Positions 25,401 to 33,187 of a DNA stretch of 64,000 bases are shown here, piece by piece. A model generated the notes under the pieces. The model was not told where the DNA came from. It ran no database searches and worked only from the letters and a program-made list of their open reading frames with translations. The position numbers were made by a program, and so were the translations under genes. This stretch comes from Streptomyces camponoticapitis (lineage in GTDB: Bacteria > Actinomycetota > Actinomycetes > Streptomycetales > Streptomycetaceae), in assembly GCF_014646115.1 (NCBI RefSeq), contig NZ_BMMV01000014.1:151957-215956 (forward strand), given 5' to 3'. Numbering within the stretch: position 1 is the first letter of the stretch; each line of letters begins with the position of its first letter.

Positions 25401-25956
25401 CGGGGGCCTCCGCGGGCGCGTACGCCTCCGGCGCGAACTCCGCCTGCGGGGCGACGGGCTGCGCGGGCTGCACGGGCTGCGCGGCTTGCTCGGGCATCTG
25501 GGCCAGGTTCGGCGCCGGATACTCCGAAAGGCTCTCGGGCGCGGGCACGTGCTGGAACTCCGGCGGCGTCCCGTACGACACCTGGCCGTGCCCCAGCGGG
25601 TCGGAGTGCTGCGGCTCGGGCTCGGAGTACGCGGCCGGCGGGGCCGGTGAGAACTCGGCCCGGCCCACCACACCCTGGCCCACCACACCCTGGCCCACCG
25701 AAACGGGCTCCGGCTCGGGCACGGGCGCGGGCATGGCATGGGCGACCGGCGCGACCGGATCCGCCGGAGGGGGCACCGGCAGCGGATCGCCCCACGCGCC
25801 CTGCGAACTCGGCATCAGCAGAAGGTCGTCGTCCTCGGGAGAACTCTCGGAGGGGCCCAGGTAGGCGTAGGAGCCGGCAGCGGGGTCGCCCGGCTGCTCC
25901 ACCATGCCTGCGTTCTCCGGCTGTCCCTTGTCCGGGATCTGGCCGGTGTCAGTCAT
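22402..25956 (-). CDS. cobT: BluB-CobT fusion with long disordered Pro/Glu/Ala-rich N-terminal region
   Basis: 1184 residues, three parts. Residues 1 to about 613 are low-complexity, Pro/Glu/Ala/Val-rich with (PEPAPT)n-type repeats and no visible fold. About 614-830 is a flavin nitroreductase-fold BluB (VMRERRDIRNGF, SVGHSQPWDFVVI), which cuts FMN to 5,6-dimethylbenzimidazole (DMB). About 835-1184 is CobT (TKPAGALG, GDHGVHAQGVTHWP), which activates DMB to alpha-ribazole phosphate for the cobalamin lower ligand. One polypeptide would thus make and activate DMB. The reading frame is unbroken. ATG at 25956. Part of a cobL, cobT, cobA run. Confidence 0.93.
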   Translation of the reverse strand: MTDTGQIPDKGQPENAGMVEQPGDPAAGSYAYLGPSESSPEDDDLLLMPSSQGAWGDPLPVPPPADPVAPVAHAMPAPVPEPEPVSVGQGVVGQGVVGRAEFSPAPPAAYSEPEPQHSDPLGHGQVSYGTPPEFQHVPAPESLSEYPAPNLAQMPEQAAQPVQPAQPVAPQAEFAPEAYAPAEAPVPDPVAHPAPEPAQEAVREAPQEAAEVPAPAAAEGATAPAAPEPGAHEAGGRDSGSVDVGAVRAATATSTPTPPPARRPLHLGPPIPDSTGGVVRSLADRGPRSTPPAPVRVRTQGPPTTGPEYLDIPREEAGALPGPQLGAIPAQGADPWASLPPQSETPVAEAAVAVAEAVAEPRVVADEAVPESAAETVVPDFGPEFAREPVQEPVRVAVPEPSPVPVPVPEAVPEPVAEKPEPAPEPEPEPSLQPEPAPEPVAEVPVVEEPVPAPVPDTVVEEAPVVEPVEAEEKREPIALPGAAPETPAPVDPVEPSAVAETRPEPEPEPVQPEPVLAEPEPEPESEPEPVPLAVVAEPAPTPEPAPTPEPAPTPEPAPTPEPAPAAEAAPVPVTEPEPEPLPAPVAAPAPVPDGGHDPSPAVADDASPPAPGYDDAEREAVLRVMRERRDIRNGFRSDPIPHEVLLRVLEAAHTAPSVGHSQPWDFVVIRSAETRQTMHELAQRQRDAFAKSLPKGRAKQFKELKIEAILDTPVNIVVTADPTRGGRHTLGRHTQPQMAPYSSALAVENLWLAARAEGLGVGWVSFFDEREMVRALGLPEHLDVVAYLCVGYVDEFPEEPELTQAGWSKRRPLSWVVHEETYGRRALPGEEPHDLLKETIAGIRPLDAKALGEAWERQKRMTKPAGALGMLEIISAQLSGLSRMCPPPIPEPAAVAVFAGDHGVHAQGVTHWPQEVTAQMVANFLGGGAVCNAFANQVGAEVCVIDVGVAGELPATPGLLPRKVRAGTADFTTGPALTREEVLAAIDVGIETARDLVAAGNKGLLTGEMGIANTTACAALISVYTDLDPSEVTGRGTGINDEMHARKIDVVRRGLELHRPDPADPIGVLAAFGGLEQAALVGFLLGGASLRTPVILDGVSAGAAALVARAIAPEALAACIAGHRSAEPGHVAALNKLGLRPLVDLDLRLGEGTGALLALPVVQSAARAMHEVATFDSAGVTEK
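24263..24352. repeat. 18-bp tandem repeat inside the bluB-cobT disordered region
   Basis: Four complete plus one partial unit of an 18-bp repeat (ggggcgggctcgggtgtc and its close variant), starting at 24263. On the coding (minus) strand it encodes repeated PEPAPT. Copies vary only at one base, pointing to recent expansion by slippage. Confidence 0.85.
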
Positions 25957-26292
25957 GCGTACCCCTCGCCCATTGGTTGTGCTCCTTCGGCCCTTCGACC
26001 GGGGCGCCCGATTCGGCGGCGCTTCCGGCGCCCGTCAGTGACAACGAGCGTGGGCGCCGCGCGGCACGAATCGAGCCGCGGCCCTCACGTATTCTCGCGG
26101 CCGTCGGCGGCCAACACGCGGAGATCTGCGGCGGCCGTCTGTGGGCTGCGCCACGTTGCGCGACCCCCGGTGCAGCCGTACCACATGAGGGGCCAAAACG
26201 CCCCCCTTTTCCGGACATTGACGAACGAAGCGACGAACGCCCGGCTGCGGTACAACGATCGGTCAGCCTACCTCGCGACTCCGACAACGGGG
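25957..26292. other. Intergenic region upstream of bluB-cobT
   Basis: 336 bp between the cobL stop and the bluB-cobT start, same strand. It must contain the bluB-cobT promoter or be read through from cobL. I looked for a cobalamin riboswitch B12 box on the minus strand and did not find one. A few GC-rich inverted repeats are present. No small gene seen. Confidence 0.5.
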
Positions 26293-27513
26293 TCAGGGGG
26301 CGCGGTCCGGCCGCTTTCCCGAGACCAGGAAAACCACCGAGCGTTCGCGCTCCGACCAGGCTTCGGTGTCCATGTCGACGGACTGGAGCAGCACGCATTC
26401 CACCGTGTAACCGCCCTCGCGCAAGGCGGTGCAGACGGCCTCCGCCTCGTCCCGCGTCGCCGCGTGGGTGACGATGCGCGCGGGCCTGCGGTCGGCGCAG
26501 GCGACGACGACGTCCACTCCCCCGCCACCGATGCGTACGACGTCGGGCTCGGGCAGATTCTCCAGAACCTGGGGCGCGCGGCCTTCCACGACTTCCAGTT
26601 GTACGCCGGCGCGCCGGGCGGCGGCCGCCGTGCTCGCGCAGGCCCCCGGTTCCGCGTCGACGGCGATCACGGCCGCGCCGAGGCGTCCCGCCTCCGCGGC
26701 GAGCGCGCCGCTGCCGGAGCCGATGTCCCAGACCAGATCGCCGGTACGGGCCCCGAGCCGGGCGAGTTGGGCCGCGCGCAGCCAGGTCGACTCGCCCTCG
26801 TCGAGTTCGACGCCGTACTCCTCGGAGGGCAGCGCCCAGCCCCGCACGGCGGGCGGGAACTCGGGGTCGTGTGCCGCGATCCAGCCGCCGGTGCGGACGG
26901 GCGCGGTGCCGATGCCGCCGACGACGATGACCACGTTGGGGTCGCGCCAGACGTGGTCGGCCGCCTTGTCCGAGGTCAGGACGGTCACCTGTTCGCGCTC
27001 GGTGCCCAGCTCCTCGCAGATCACGAAGGTGCGGTGAACTCCTTGCAGCAGCAGGGCGAGTTCGGCGGGCCCGGCGCCCGGGGACGTGAGGACGGCGACT
27101 TTGGTGTGCGCCCGGCACACGTTGACCGCGCGCCGGAGTGTGCGCTGGTGGGCGACCACCACCTGCGCGTCGTCCCAGGACATTCCGGCGCGGGCGAAGG
27201 CGGTCGCCACGGCGGAGACGGCGGGCACGACTTCGACCTCAAGGCCGTGCTCGGGTGCGCGCAGTGTGCGTACGACGCCGAAGAAGCCCGGGTCGCCGTC
27301 GGCGAGCACGACGGCGCTGCCGCGGTGTCCGGCGATCCTGCGGGCCGCGAGATCGACGCTGCCGAGGCGGATGCGTTCGGCGTCCGGCGGGATCTCCGGC
27401 AGGGTGAGATGGTGGGCGGCGCCCGCCACCAGTGTGGCGGCCGCGAGGGCGGACGTGGCCGCGGGCGCGAGGGGCGAGCCGTCCCAGCCGATCACCGTGA
27501 CGCGGTCGGCCAT
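26293..27513 (-). CDS. cobL: Precorrin-6Y C5,15-methyltransferase (CbiE-CbiT fusion)
   Basis: 406 residues. The N-terminal half is a CbiE-like tetrapyrrole methylase (MADRVTVIGWDGSPL, VVLADGDPGFFGVV); the C-terminal half is CbiT-like with the SAM-binding DIGSGSGALAAEAG at about 260-273 followed by VIAVDAEP. It methylates C5 and C15 of precorrin-6B and decarboxylates the acetate side chain, in aerobic (CobL) corrin synthesis. The ATG at 27513 has a ggggaga ribosome binding site. With cobA and bluB-cobT it forms a partial cobalamin cluster; the rest is outside the window. Confidence 0.9.
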   Translation of the reverse strand: MADRVTVIGWDGSPLAPAATSALAAATLVAGAAHHLTLPEIPPDAERIRLGSVDLAARRIAGHRGSAVVLADGDPGFFGVVRTLRAPEHGLEVEVVPAVSAVATAFARAGMSWDDAQVVVAHQRTLRRAVNVCRAHTKVAVLTSPGAGPAELALLLQGVHRTFVICEELGTEREQVTVLTSDKAADHVWRDPNVVIVVGGIGTAPVRTGGWIAAHDPEFPPAVRGWALPSEEYGVELDEGESTWLRAAQLARLGARTGDLVWDIGSGSGALAAEAGRLGAAVIAVDAEPGACASTAAAARRAGVQLEVVEGRAPQVLENLPEPDVVRIGGGGVDVVVACADRRPARIVTHAATRDEAEAVCTALREGGYTVECVLLQSVDMDTEAWSERERSVVFLVSGKRPDRAP

Positions 27514-27690
27514 CGTCGTCAGTCTCCCCGGAGGTCGTCAGGTCGTTTTGCCGCAGGGCGGAGCCGCTGCGGATCGGATGTCGCGTGTGGGGTCCGCACC
27601 GTGGCGGTGCGTGTGAGGGTAACCCGCCGGTCGTCGCGCGGTCCGCCGGGGGTCCTGGGAGAACCAGGGGGACGGGGAGAGCGCCGGGGT

Positions 27691-28329
27691 TCAGTTCCAG
27701 TCGGTGTAGGAGCCGTAGCCGCCCGCGTCCGCCATCTGGTCGGCCACGCCTTCGAGGTCTTCGGGCAGCAGGCTCCAGACGATGAGGTCCGTACGGATGT
27801 CGGTCCAGCCGCCGGACTCGGTCTGCGTCCGCGCTATCCACGCGTTGCGCAGAACGCCTTCGCTGATGCAGCCGGCCTTCTGCGCGACCTGCTGGGCAGC
27901 CGTGTTGTCGGCGGCGGTGCGCAACTCGATGCGTTCGAAGGTCTGGTCGCGGAAGAGCCACTGCGCGACGGCGAGCACCGACTCGGTGGCGTACCCCTCG
28001 CCACGCGCCCAGGGAGCGGTGACGTAGGAGATCTCGGTCGCCCGGGTGCGCCAGTTGGTGTTCTGGAGGCGTGCGAGGCCGACGAGGCGCTGGGTGAGGA
28101 ACTCGGTGACGGCGAGGACCAGTCCGCGCCCCTCGGTGCGTTCCGCGGGAGCGATTCCGCGGACCCACTCCTCGGCGTCCCGGGTGGTGTACGGACAGGG
28201 CGCCGACGTCCACGCGATGACCGGTTCGTCGTTCATCATCTCGATGTGCGCCGGGATGTCCGCGTCCTCGAACGGGCGCAGCACCAGCCGCTCGGTGCTG
28301 ATGGAGACGTCCGGAAAGGTGGTAGTCAT
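27691..28329 (-). CDS. RimJ/RimL-type GNAT acetyltransferase
   Basis: 212 residues. STERLVLRPFEDADIPA is the usual RimJ/RimL N terminus; ARGEGYATESVLAVAQWLF and ELRTAADNTAAQQVAQKAGC (acetyl-CoA loop and following helix) are the GNAT core. Family members acetylate N-terminal residues of ribosomal proteins or small substrates; which one is unknown. The C terminus is Gly/Asp/Tyr-rich (DAGGYGSYTDWN). The ATG at 28329 has ggag seven bases upstream; an ATG four codons upstream (28341) is possible. About 180 bp separate its stop from cobL. Confidence 0.83.
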   Translation of the reverse strand: MTTTFPDVSISTERLVLRPFEDADIPAHIEMMNDEPVIAWTSAPCPYTTRDAEEWVRGIAPAERTEGRGLVLAVTEFLTQRLVGLARLQNTNWRTRATEISYVTAPWARGEGYATESVLAVAQWLFRDQTFERIELRTAADNTAAQQVAQKAGCISEGVLRNAWIARTQTESGGWTDIRTDLIVWSLLPEDLEGVADQMADAGGYGSYTDWN

Positions 28330-28379
28330 GCGCAGCTCCATGCCTCAGTCCGTCGTAAATGCACAGCATGCAGCATCGG

Positions 28380-28416
28380 GTGAGCCCCGCACACGGGCGG
28401 GGTGCGCGGGGCTCAC
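28380..28416 (-). terminator. Terminator downstream of metQ
   Basis: 11-bp stem gtgagccccgc / gcggggctcac with a 15-nt loop, located 32 bp past the metQ stop codon on the minus strand. Confidence 0.6.
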
Positions 28417-28447
28417 GCCGGATTGACGGCCGGGTTACGCGGACAAA

Positions 28448-29308
28448 TTACGCGGGCGGGCCGAAGGCGGGCAGGACGGAGCCGTTCTTGTAGGAGTCCT
28501 CGATGAACTTCTTCACCTCGGGCGAGTTGAGGAGCTTCGCGAGCTTCAGCACCCGCGGGTCCTTCTCGTTGCCCTCCTTGACGGCGAGGAAGTTGGCGTA
28601 CGGATTGTTCTCGGTCTTCTCCAGGGCCAGGGAGTCCACGGCCGGGTTGAGGTCCGCCTCGATGGCGTAGTTGCCGTTGATGACGGCGGCGTTCACGTCG
28701 TTCAGGGCCCGGGGCAGCGTGGCGGCCTCCAGCTCCTTGAACTTCAGGCCCTTGTCGTCCTTGATGTCGGCCAGGGTGCCGTTGCCCCCGACGCCGTCCG
28801 CGAGCGTGATCACGTCGTTGTCGGCGAGGAGCTTCAGGGCGCGGCCCTCGTTCACCGTGTCGTTGGGGATCGCCACCGTCTGGCCGGACTTGAGACCGCT
28901 GAGGTCCTTGACCGTCTTGGAGTAGAGGGCGAGCGGTTCCAGGTGGACATTGACGACGGGGACGATGTGGGTGTCGTTCTTCTTGTTGAAGTCGTCGAGG
29001 TAGGGCTTGTTCTGGAAGTAGTTGGCGTCGACCTCGCCGCTCTCGGTGGCGGTGTTCGGCAGGACGTAGTCCGTGAACTCCTTGACGTCGAGCTTGAGTC
29101 CGGCGTCCGCCGCCAGTTCGTCCTTGATGAAGTTCAGGATGTCGGCGTGCGGCGTGGGGGACGCGGCGACGAGCAGGGGCTTGGACTCGTCGGCCTTGGC
29201 CCCGTCCGCGGTCTTCTCGGCCGGGTCCGACGAGGTGCCGCAGGCGCTGAGGCCGATGGCGAGTGCGGTGGTGGCCGCGGCGGCGGCGATCTTGAGGTGA
29301 GTACGCAC
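28448..29308 (-). CDS. metQ: Methionine ABC transporter substrate-binding lipoprotein
   Basis: 286 residues. A lipoprotein signal peptide with lipobox GLSAC ends near residue 23 (Cys acylation), then a Lys/Asp-rich linker and a NlpA/MetQ domain: VAASPTPHADILNFIKDEL, VDANYFQNKPYLDDF, VNVHLEPLALYSK, NGNYAIEADLNP. It captures D/L-methionine outside the membrane and delivers it to MetNI. Start is GTG at 29308 with a ggaaagagg ribosome binding site. Same strand as metI, 94 bp downstream of it, so probably in the same transcript. Confidence 0.93.
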   Translation of the reverse strand: MRTHLKIAAAAATTALAIGLSACGTSSDPAEKTADGAKADESKPLLVAASPTPHADILNFIKDELAADAGLKLDVKEFTDYVLPNTATESGEVDANYFQNKPYLDDFNKKNDTHIVPVVNVHLEPLALYSKTVKDLSGLKSGQTVAIPNDTVNEGRALKLLADNDVITLADGVGGNGTLADIKDDKGLKFKELEAATLPRALNDVNAAVINGNYAIEADLNPAVDSLALEKTENNPYANFLAVKEGNEKDPRVLKLAKLLNSPEVKKFIEDSYKNGSVLPAFGPPA

Positions 29309-29402
29309 GAAGAGTGCCTCTTTCCGGTGTGGGTGCTTCGGGCCCGGACAAGGAGTGCGGGCCGGTGGGACATCTGGAGGGGGCGCGGCGGCGCCCGTCG
29401 GT

Positions 29403-30071
29403 CTATGCCGTTCGGGTCCGGCGGGTCAGCAGCCGTACGGCGAGATCGCCGAGCAGCTGGATCACGGTGACGATCAGGATCAGCACGACGACCGTGGCGA
29501 TCATGAAGCCGTTCTCGAACCGCTGGAATCCGTAGGTGACGGCCTTGGAGCCGAGGCCTTCGCCACCGACCGCGCCGGCCATGGCCGAGTAGCCGATCAG
29601 CGCGATGACGGTGGTGGTCGTGCCGGAGACGATCGACGGCAGGGCCTGCGGCAGCAGCACCTTGCGGACGATGGTGGGGATGGAGCCGCCCATGGCCTGG
29701 ACGGCTTCGACCAGTCCGTGGTCGACCTCCCGTATCGCCGTCTCGACGAGCCGGGCGAAGAAGGGGATCGCGCCGATGGCGAGCGGCACGATCATGGCCG
29801 TGGGGCCGATGAAGGTGCCGACGACAAAGGTCGTGAAGGGGATCAGCGCGATCAGCAGGATGATGAACGGCAGTGAGCGGCCGATGTTCACGATCACGCC
29901 GACGACCTTGTTGACGGGGGTGTTCTGGAGCAGCCCGCCCTTGTCGGTGAGAACGAGCAGGACCCCGAGCGGCAGTCCGCCGACGACGGTGACCAGCGCC
30001 GACCACAGCACCATGTAGAGGGTGTCGAGCGTCCCCTGGCTGAGCAGTGGCTGCATTTCGGACCAGGTCAC
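29403..30071 (-). CDS. metI: Methionine ABC transporter permease
   Basis: 222 residues with five predicted membrane helices and the permease EAA-like loop (EAVQAMGGSIPTIVRKVLLPQALPS). The N terminus MTWSEMQPLLSQG and the hydrophobic LGVLLVLTDKGGL are typical of MetI. The GTG start overlaps the metN stop codon by 4 bp (GTGA), so translation is coupled to the ATPase gene. The open frame continues far upstream but is only the shifted frame of metN. Confidence 0.93.
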   Translation of the reverse strand: MTWSEMQPLLSQGTLDTLYMVLWSALVTVVGGLPLGVLLVLTDKGGLLQNTPVNKVVGVIVNIGRSLPFIILLIALIPFTTFVVGTFIGPTAMIVPLAIGAIPFFARLVETAIREVDHGLVEAVQAMGGSIPTIVRKVLLPQALPSIVSGTTTTVIALIGYSAMAGAVGGEGLGSKAVTYGFQRFENGFMIATVVVLILIVTVIQLLGDLAVRLLTRRTRTA

Positions 30072-31168
30072 TTGGCACCTTCCTCGGTGAGCGCGGCGGA
30101 CGGCTCGGTGGCGTCGGGCAGGTCGGCGGTCGGGGGCACCCCGGCGACGGTTTCGGCCGTCTCCACGACCTCGACCTGAAGGCCCTGTTCGCGCAGGAAG
30201 CCGACGGGTACGACGTTCTCCTCGAAGGCGCCGGGCAGTTCGATGCGCATCCGGCCGATCTGGCGGCCGCCGACGGTGTCCATGGCCGCGCCGAGGATGG
30301 AGATGTCGATGTTGTAGGTGCGCGACAGCTGCGAGATGACGGGCTGGGTGGCGCTCTCGCCGTGGAAGGTGACGTCGATGACCGTGCTGCCGGGGCCGGC
30401 GACGGCTCCGTCGACCGGGAACAGCGCGCGGGCCAGCCGGGAGCCGGGGGTGGCGAGCAGTTCGCCGACCGTGCCGGACTCGGTGATGCGGCCCCTCTCC
30501 ATCAGCGCGGCCGAGTCGCAGATCGTCTTGACGACCTCCATCTCGTGCGTGATCAGCAGGATGGTGAGGCCGAGCTGCTGGTTGATGTCGCGCAGGAGTC
30601 CCAGGATCGAGCGGGTGGTCTCGGGGTCGAGTGCGCTCGTCGCCTCGTCGGAGAGGAGCACCTTCGGGTTGCCCGCGAGCGCGCGTGCGATGCCGACGCG
30701 CTGCTTCTGGCCGCCGGAGAGCTGTGCCGGGTAGACCTTGGCCTTGTCGGCGAGGCCGACGAGGTCGAGCAGCTCCAGTGCCCTGGCCGAACGCTTCTGT
30801 GCGGAGTGGCCGAGGATCTCCAGCGGCAGCTCGACGTTGTCCTGGACGGTGCGCGACGACAGCAGGTTGAAGTGCTGGAAGACCATGCCGATGGAGCTGC
30901 GCGCGCGCCGCAGTTCCTTGCCTGCTCGCCGGCCGCGCCCGGCGAGCGCGGTCAGGTCGGTCCCGTCGACGGTCACGGTGCCGGCGGTGGGCCGTTCCAG
31001 GAGGTTGACGCAGCGGATGAGCGAGGACTTCCCGGCGCCGCTGCGGCCGACGACTCCGAAGACCTCGCCCTCGCGTACGTGCAGGTCGACGCCGTCGAGA
31101 GCGGTGATCTCTGGGCCGCGCGACCGGCCGGACCGATAGACCTTGGTCAGGCCCGTAGTGGTGATCAC
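30068..31168 (-). CDS. metN: Methionine ABC transporter ATPase with NIL domain
   Basis: 366 residues. Walker A GRSGAGKSS near 42-50, signature LSGGQKQR, Walker B VLLSDEATSALD and H-loop THEME mark the ATPase domain (about 1-250); the C-terminal ~100 residues form the NIL ligand-binding domain that lets methionine inhibit transport (VTFHGESATQPVISQLSR and on). Start is GTG at 31168, without a clear ribosome binding site; 268 bp of 5' leader separates it from a Cys-rich upstream peptide, and translation may depend on that leader. Confidence 0.93.
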   Translation of the reverse strand: MITTTGLTKVYRSGRSRGPEITALDGVDLHVREGEVFGVVGRSGAGKSSLIRCVNLLERPTAGTVTVDGTDLTALAGRGRRAGKELRRARSSIGMVFQHFNLLSSRTVQDNVELPLEILGHSAQKRSARALELLDLVGLADKAKVYPAQLSGGQKQRVGIARALAGNPKVLLSDEATSALDPETTRSILGLLRDINQQLGLTILLITHEMEVVKTICDSAALMERGRITESGTVGELLATPGSRLARALFPVDGAVAGPGSTVIDVTFHGESATQPVISQLSRTYNIDISILGAAMDTVGGRQIGRMRIELPGAFEENVVPVGFLREQGLQVEVVETAETVAGVPPTADLPDATEPSAALTEEGAK

Positions 31169-31436
31169 AGGGGGTTTCCGTCACTGTCGGGTGCGCGGCA
31201 CGAAGGCCGGGCGGGGCAGGGGAGTTCGGGCGGTCCGACAGGCGCGGCGCGACACGGCACGTCCACTCGCGGCGGCTCACGGCCGTTCGCGGGTGCTGCG
31301 GTGGGTGACCGTGAGGCGCTGCCGGCGGGCGTACGTGGTCCGGGTGCGTGGCGTACGGGAGGTACGGACGTAACCGTGGACGTAGCGTCGCGTCTGTCGG
31401 GTCTCGCTTCGGGGCGCGAGGCTCAGGCAGGGGCCC
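31169..31436 (-). promoter_or_regulatory. metN leader: region between the leader peptide and metN
   Basis: 268 bp with no gene on the minus strand. It has repeated tacgtcc/tacg motifs and several short GC-rich inverted arms that could form alternative hairpins, for example ctcgc/gcgag just after the leader stop. No S-box or SAM-IV core was recognised. A ribosome-mediated attenuator would sit here. The folded structure was not computed. Confidence 0.4.
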
Positions 31437-31523
31437 TCAGTGGGCGCACATTCGACACAGACAACGAACACCGGGCGTCGTGATCGCCTCGGTCGCAAGG
31501 GTGCGGCTGTTCGTCGTGGTCAT
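31437..31523 (-). CDS. Cys-rich leader peptide (28 aa) upstream of metNIQ
   Basis: ATG at 31523, 28 codons, ending VRCLCRMCAH before the stop: three Cys codons and one Met among the last eight. The body (MTTTNSRTLATEAITT...) looks like the short leader peptides PGAP-style annotation calls putative leader peptides in Streptomyces. Ribosome stalling on Cys (or Met) codons could control the downstream leader and metN. No Shine-Dalgarno is visible; an AT-rich stretch (tatacg, ttactta) lies just upstream, so it may be leaderless. Confidence 0.65.
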   Translation of the reverse strand: MTTTNSRTLATEAITTPGVRCLCRMCAH

Positions 31524-31789
31524 GTCGGTAAGTAAAGCAGACGTATATCCGGACTCCGGCCGACTGTCCGCATACCGAACGGCTCCCGAAGAGCCCTCCG
31601 CTTCTCGAAAACACCGCTCCGACCTGCACAAATACAGACGGGGGGGCGCGGACCGGGGTGCCGGTGGTGGGCTCGGAGCCGTCGTGGGCTGTGGCCAAGG
31701 CCACGGTCCCGCGGCCCGCCGCGTCCCGTGGCCGGTTCCTCGCAGGGGCGAGGACACCGGGCTTATCGGGCCGTAATAGTCTCGACCAC

Positions 31790-32149
31790 ATGCTTGTCGC
31801 CCTGACGATCGCGGTCTCCGTGGCCGCCCTCGCCCTCGCCGCCTGGTGCGGTCACGCCGCGTACCGGGACCAGCCCACCAAGGACTGGCACTTCATCGGC
31901 ATGGCAGTGGTCACGGTGCTGGCGCTCGTCCAACTGGTCGTCGGCATCGTTCAGTTGGCGCGTGGCGAGGAACCGGCGGACGGCTCGGTGATCTTCGTCT
32001 CGTATCTGATCGGCGCGTTCGCGGCCGTACCGGCGGCCGGATTCCTGTCCCTCGCCGAGCGGACCCGCTGGGGCTCGGCGACGGTCTCGGCGGGCGCCGT
32101 CGTCCTCGCCGTACTCGAAGTGCGCCTGTACGACATCTGGGGAGGCTGA
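31790..32149 (+). CDS. Small four-helix membrane protein
   Basis: 119 residues: MLVALTIAVSVAALALAAWC, then three more hydrophobic stretches separated by short polar loops. No catalytic or transporter motif. The ATG at 31790 is close to a TAATAG hexamer, so the mRNA may be leaderless or have a very short leader. It is two bases upstream of the next membrane-protein gene and almost certainly its operon partner. Confidence 0.75.
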   Translation: MLVALTIAVSVAALALAAWCGHAAYRDQPTKDWHFIGMAVVTVLALVQLVVGIVQLARGEEPADGSVIFVSYLIGAFAAVPAAGFLSLAERTRWGSATVSAGAVVLAVLEVRLYDIWGG

Positions 32150-32151
32150 CC

Positions 32152-32592
32152 ATGGAGACCGGGACAGGGGCCGCGGCGAGCACGGACGGACGGCCGGCGG
32201 GACGCACCAGGCTGGTCCAGGGCCCCGGCCTGCTGCTCGTGTGGCTGTACGGGGTGATGTCGGTCGGCGCGGTGTCGCGGACGGCCTTCGAGATCTCCAC
32301 CAAGTTCGACCGGGCACCCCTGGCGTACACGCTGTCGGGCGTCGCCGCCGTCGTCTACGTGTTCATCACCTACACGCTGGTGCGGGGCGGCGAGACCGCC
32401 CGCAAGGTGGCGCTGGTGTGCTGCGCGGGCGAACTCGTCGGTGTGCTCACCGTCGGGACCTGGACGGTCGTGGAACCCTCCGCCTTCCCCGACGCCACGG
32501 TCTGGTCGGGGTTCGGCTGGGGGTATCTCTTCATTCCCGTGCTGCTGCCGGTCACGGGGATGCTGTGGCTGCGCAGGTCCCGACGGGGTTGA
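32152..32592 (+). CDS. Small four-helix membrane protein, operon partner
   Basis: 146 residues. A short polar N terminus, then four hydrophobic segments (LLLVWLYGVMSV, VAAVVYVFITYTL, VALVCCAGELVGVLTV, YLFIPVLLPVTGMLW) and an Arg-rich end. The ATG at 32152 follows the preceding stop by 2 bp and has a ggagg ribosome binding site. Unknown function. I recall streptomycete homologues of this gene pair but cannot name a family. Confidence 0.75.
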   Translation: METGTGAAASTDGRPAGRTRLVQGPGLLLVWLYGVMSVGAVSRTAFEISTKFDRAPLAYTLSGVAAVVYVFITYTLVRGGETARKVALVCCAGELVGVLTVGTWTVVEPSAFPDATVWSGFGWGYLFIPVLLPVTGMLWLRRSRRG

Positions 32593-32607
32593 GCGAGAGG
32601 CCCCGCC

Positions 32608-33111
32608 TCAGGCGCTGGCGGCGAAGGCTCCGGTGGCCGCCTCCTTCTCCAGCGTCACGAGCGTGAGACCGGGACCGGTCGGCTCGCTGGCCACCGGCGC
32701 GTACCCCTTGCTCCGGTACAGCCGGAGATTGCCCTCGCTGCGGTGGCCGGTGAAGAGCTGGAAGCGCTTGGCCGCGTCGTCGCCGGCGAAGCTGCCCTCT
32801 ATCGCGTCGAGCAGCCGGCCGCCGAGACCGTGGTGCCGCATCCGTGGGTGAACGATGAGCTTGCCGATCCTGGCCGTACCCTCCGCGTCGACGACGCCCC
32901 GCACGGAGGCCACGACTTCGCCGCCGAGCTTGGCCACGAGCGCGTGGCCGCGGGCGATCTCTTCCTTGAGATCGTCAAGGGTCTGGGTCAACGGTTCGAT
33001 GGTGTAGTCACCGTAGAGCTCCGCCTCGCTCTGGTAACACAGGTACTGAAGCTTGAGGATGTGTTCCGCGTCCTGTGCACTCGCTGCTGAGATGGTCACG
33101 CTCATGCCCAT
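32608..33111 (-). CDS. GNAT acetyltransferase
   Basis: 167 residues. GNAT core motifs: KLIVHPRMRHHGLGGRLLDAIE (acetyl-CoA-binding loop with HGLGG) and the following HRSEGNLRLYRSKGY. It acetylates an unknown amine substrate. The start is ATG at 33111: gggagg lies nine bases upstream, whereas the ATG at 33105 has the same site too far away. It lies near the gene-free stretch that carries the CTGTGA repeats and may be controlled from it. Confidence 0.85.
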   Translation of the reverse strand: MGMSVTISAASAQDAEHILKLQYLCYQSEAELYGDYTIEPLTQTLDDLKEEIARGHALVAKLGGEVVASVRGVVDAEGTARIGKLIVHPRMRHHGLGGRLLDAIEGSFAGDDAAKRFQLFTGHRSEGNLRLYRSKGYAPVASEPTGPGLTLVTLEKEAATGAFAASA

Positions 33112-33187
33112 GTGTGCATGCCTCCCGCTCACCTGCTGCCGCCGGTTGTCTACCGCTCCTTTCCCCGGAGTTCAGGAGCTGCAACCT

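Noticed and set aside
25957..26292. Cobalamin riboswitch upstream of bluB-cobT
   Set aside because: No B12-box-like sequence was seen on the minus strand. A covariance search (Rfam cobalamin family) would be decisive.
24132..26471. A 779-codon plus-strand open frame across bluB-cobT
   Set aside because: It is the antisense of the Pro/Glu-rich head; its product is Arg/Pro/Ala noise, while the minus frame gives recognisable BluB and CobT.
31169..31436. S-box or SAM-IV riboswitch in front of metN
   Set aside because: I searched the leader by eye for the conserved S-box and SAM-IV cores and found none; a Cys-rich peptide is seen instead. Not excluded with certainty without a covariance search.
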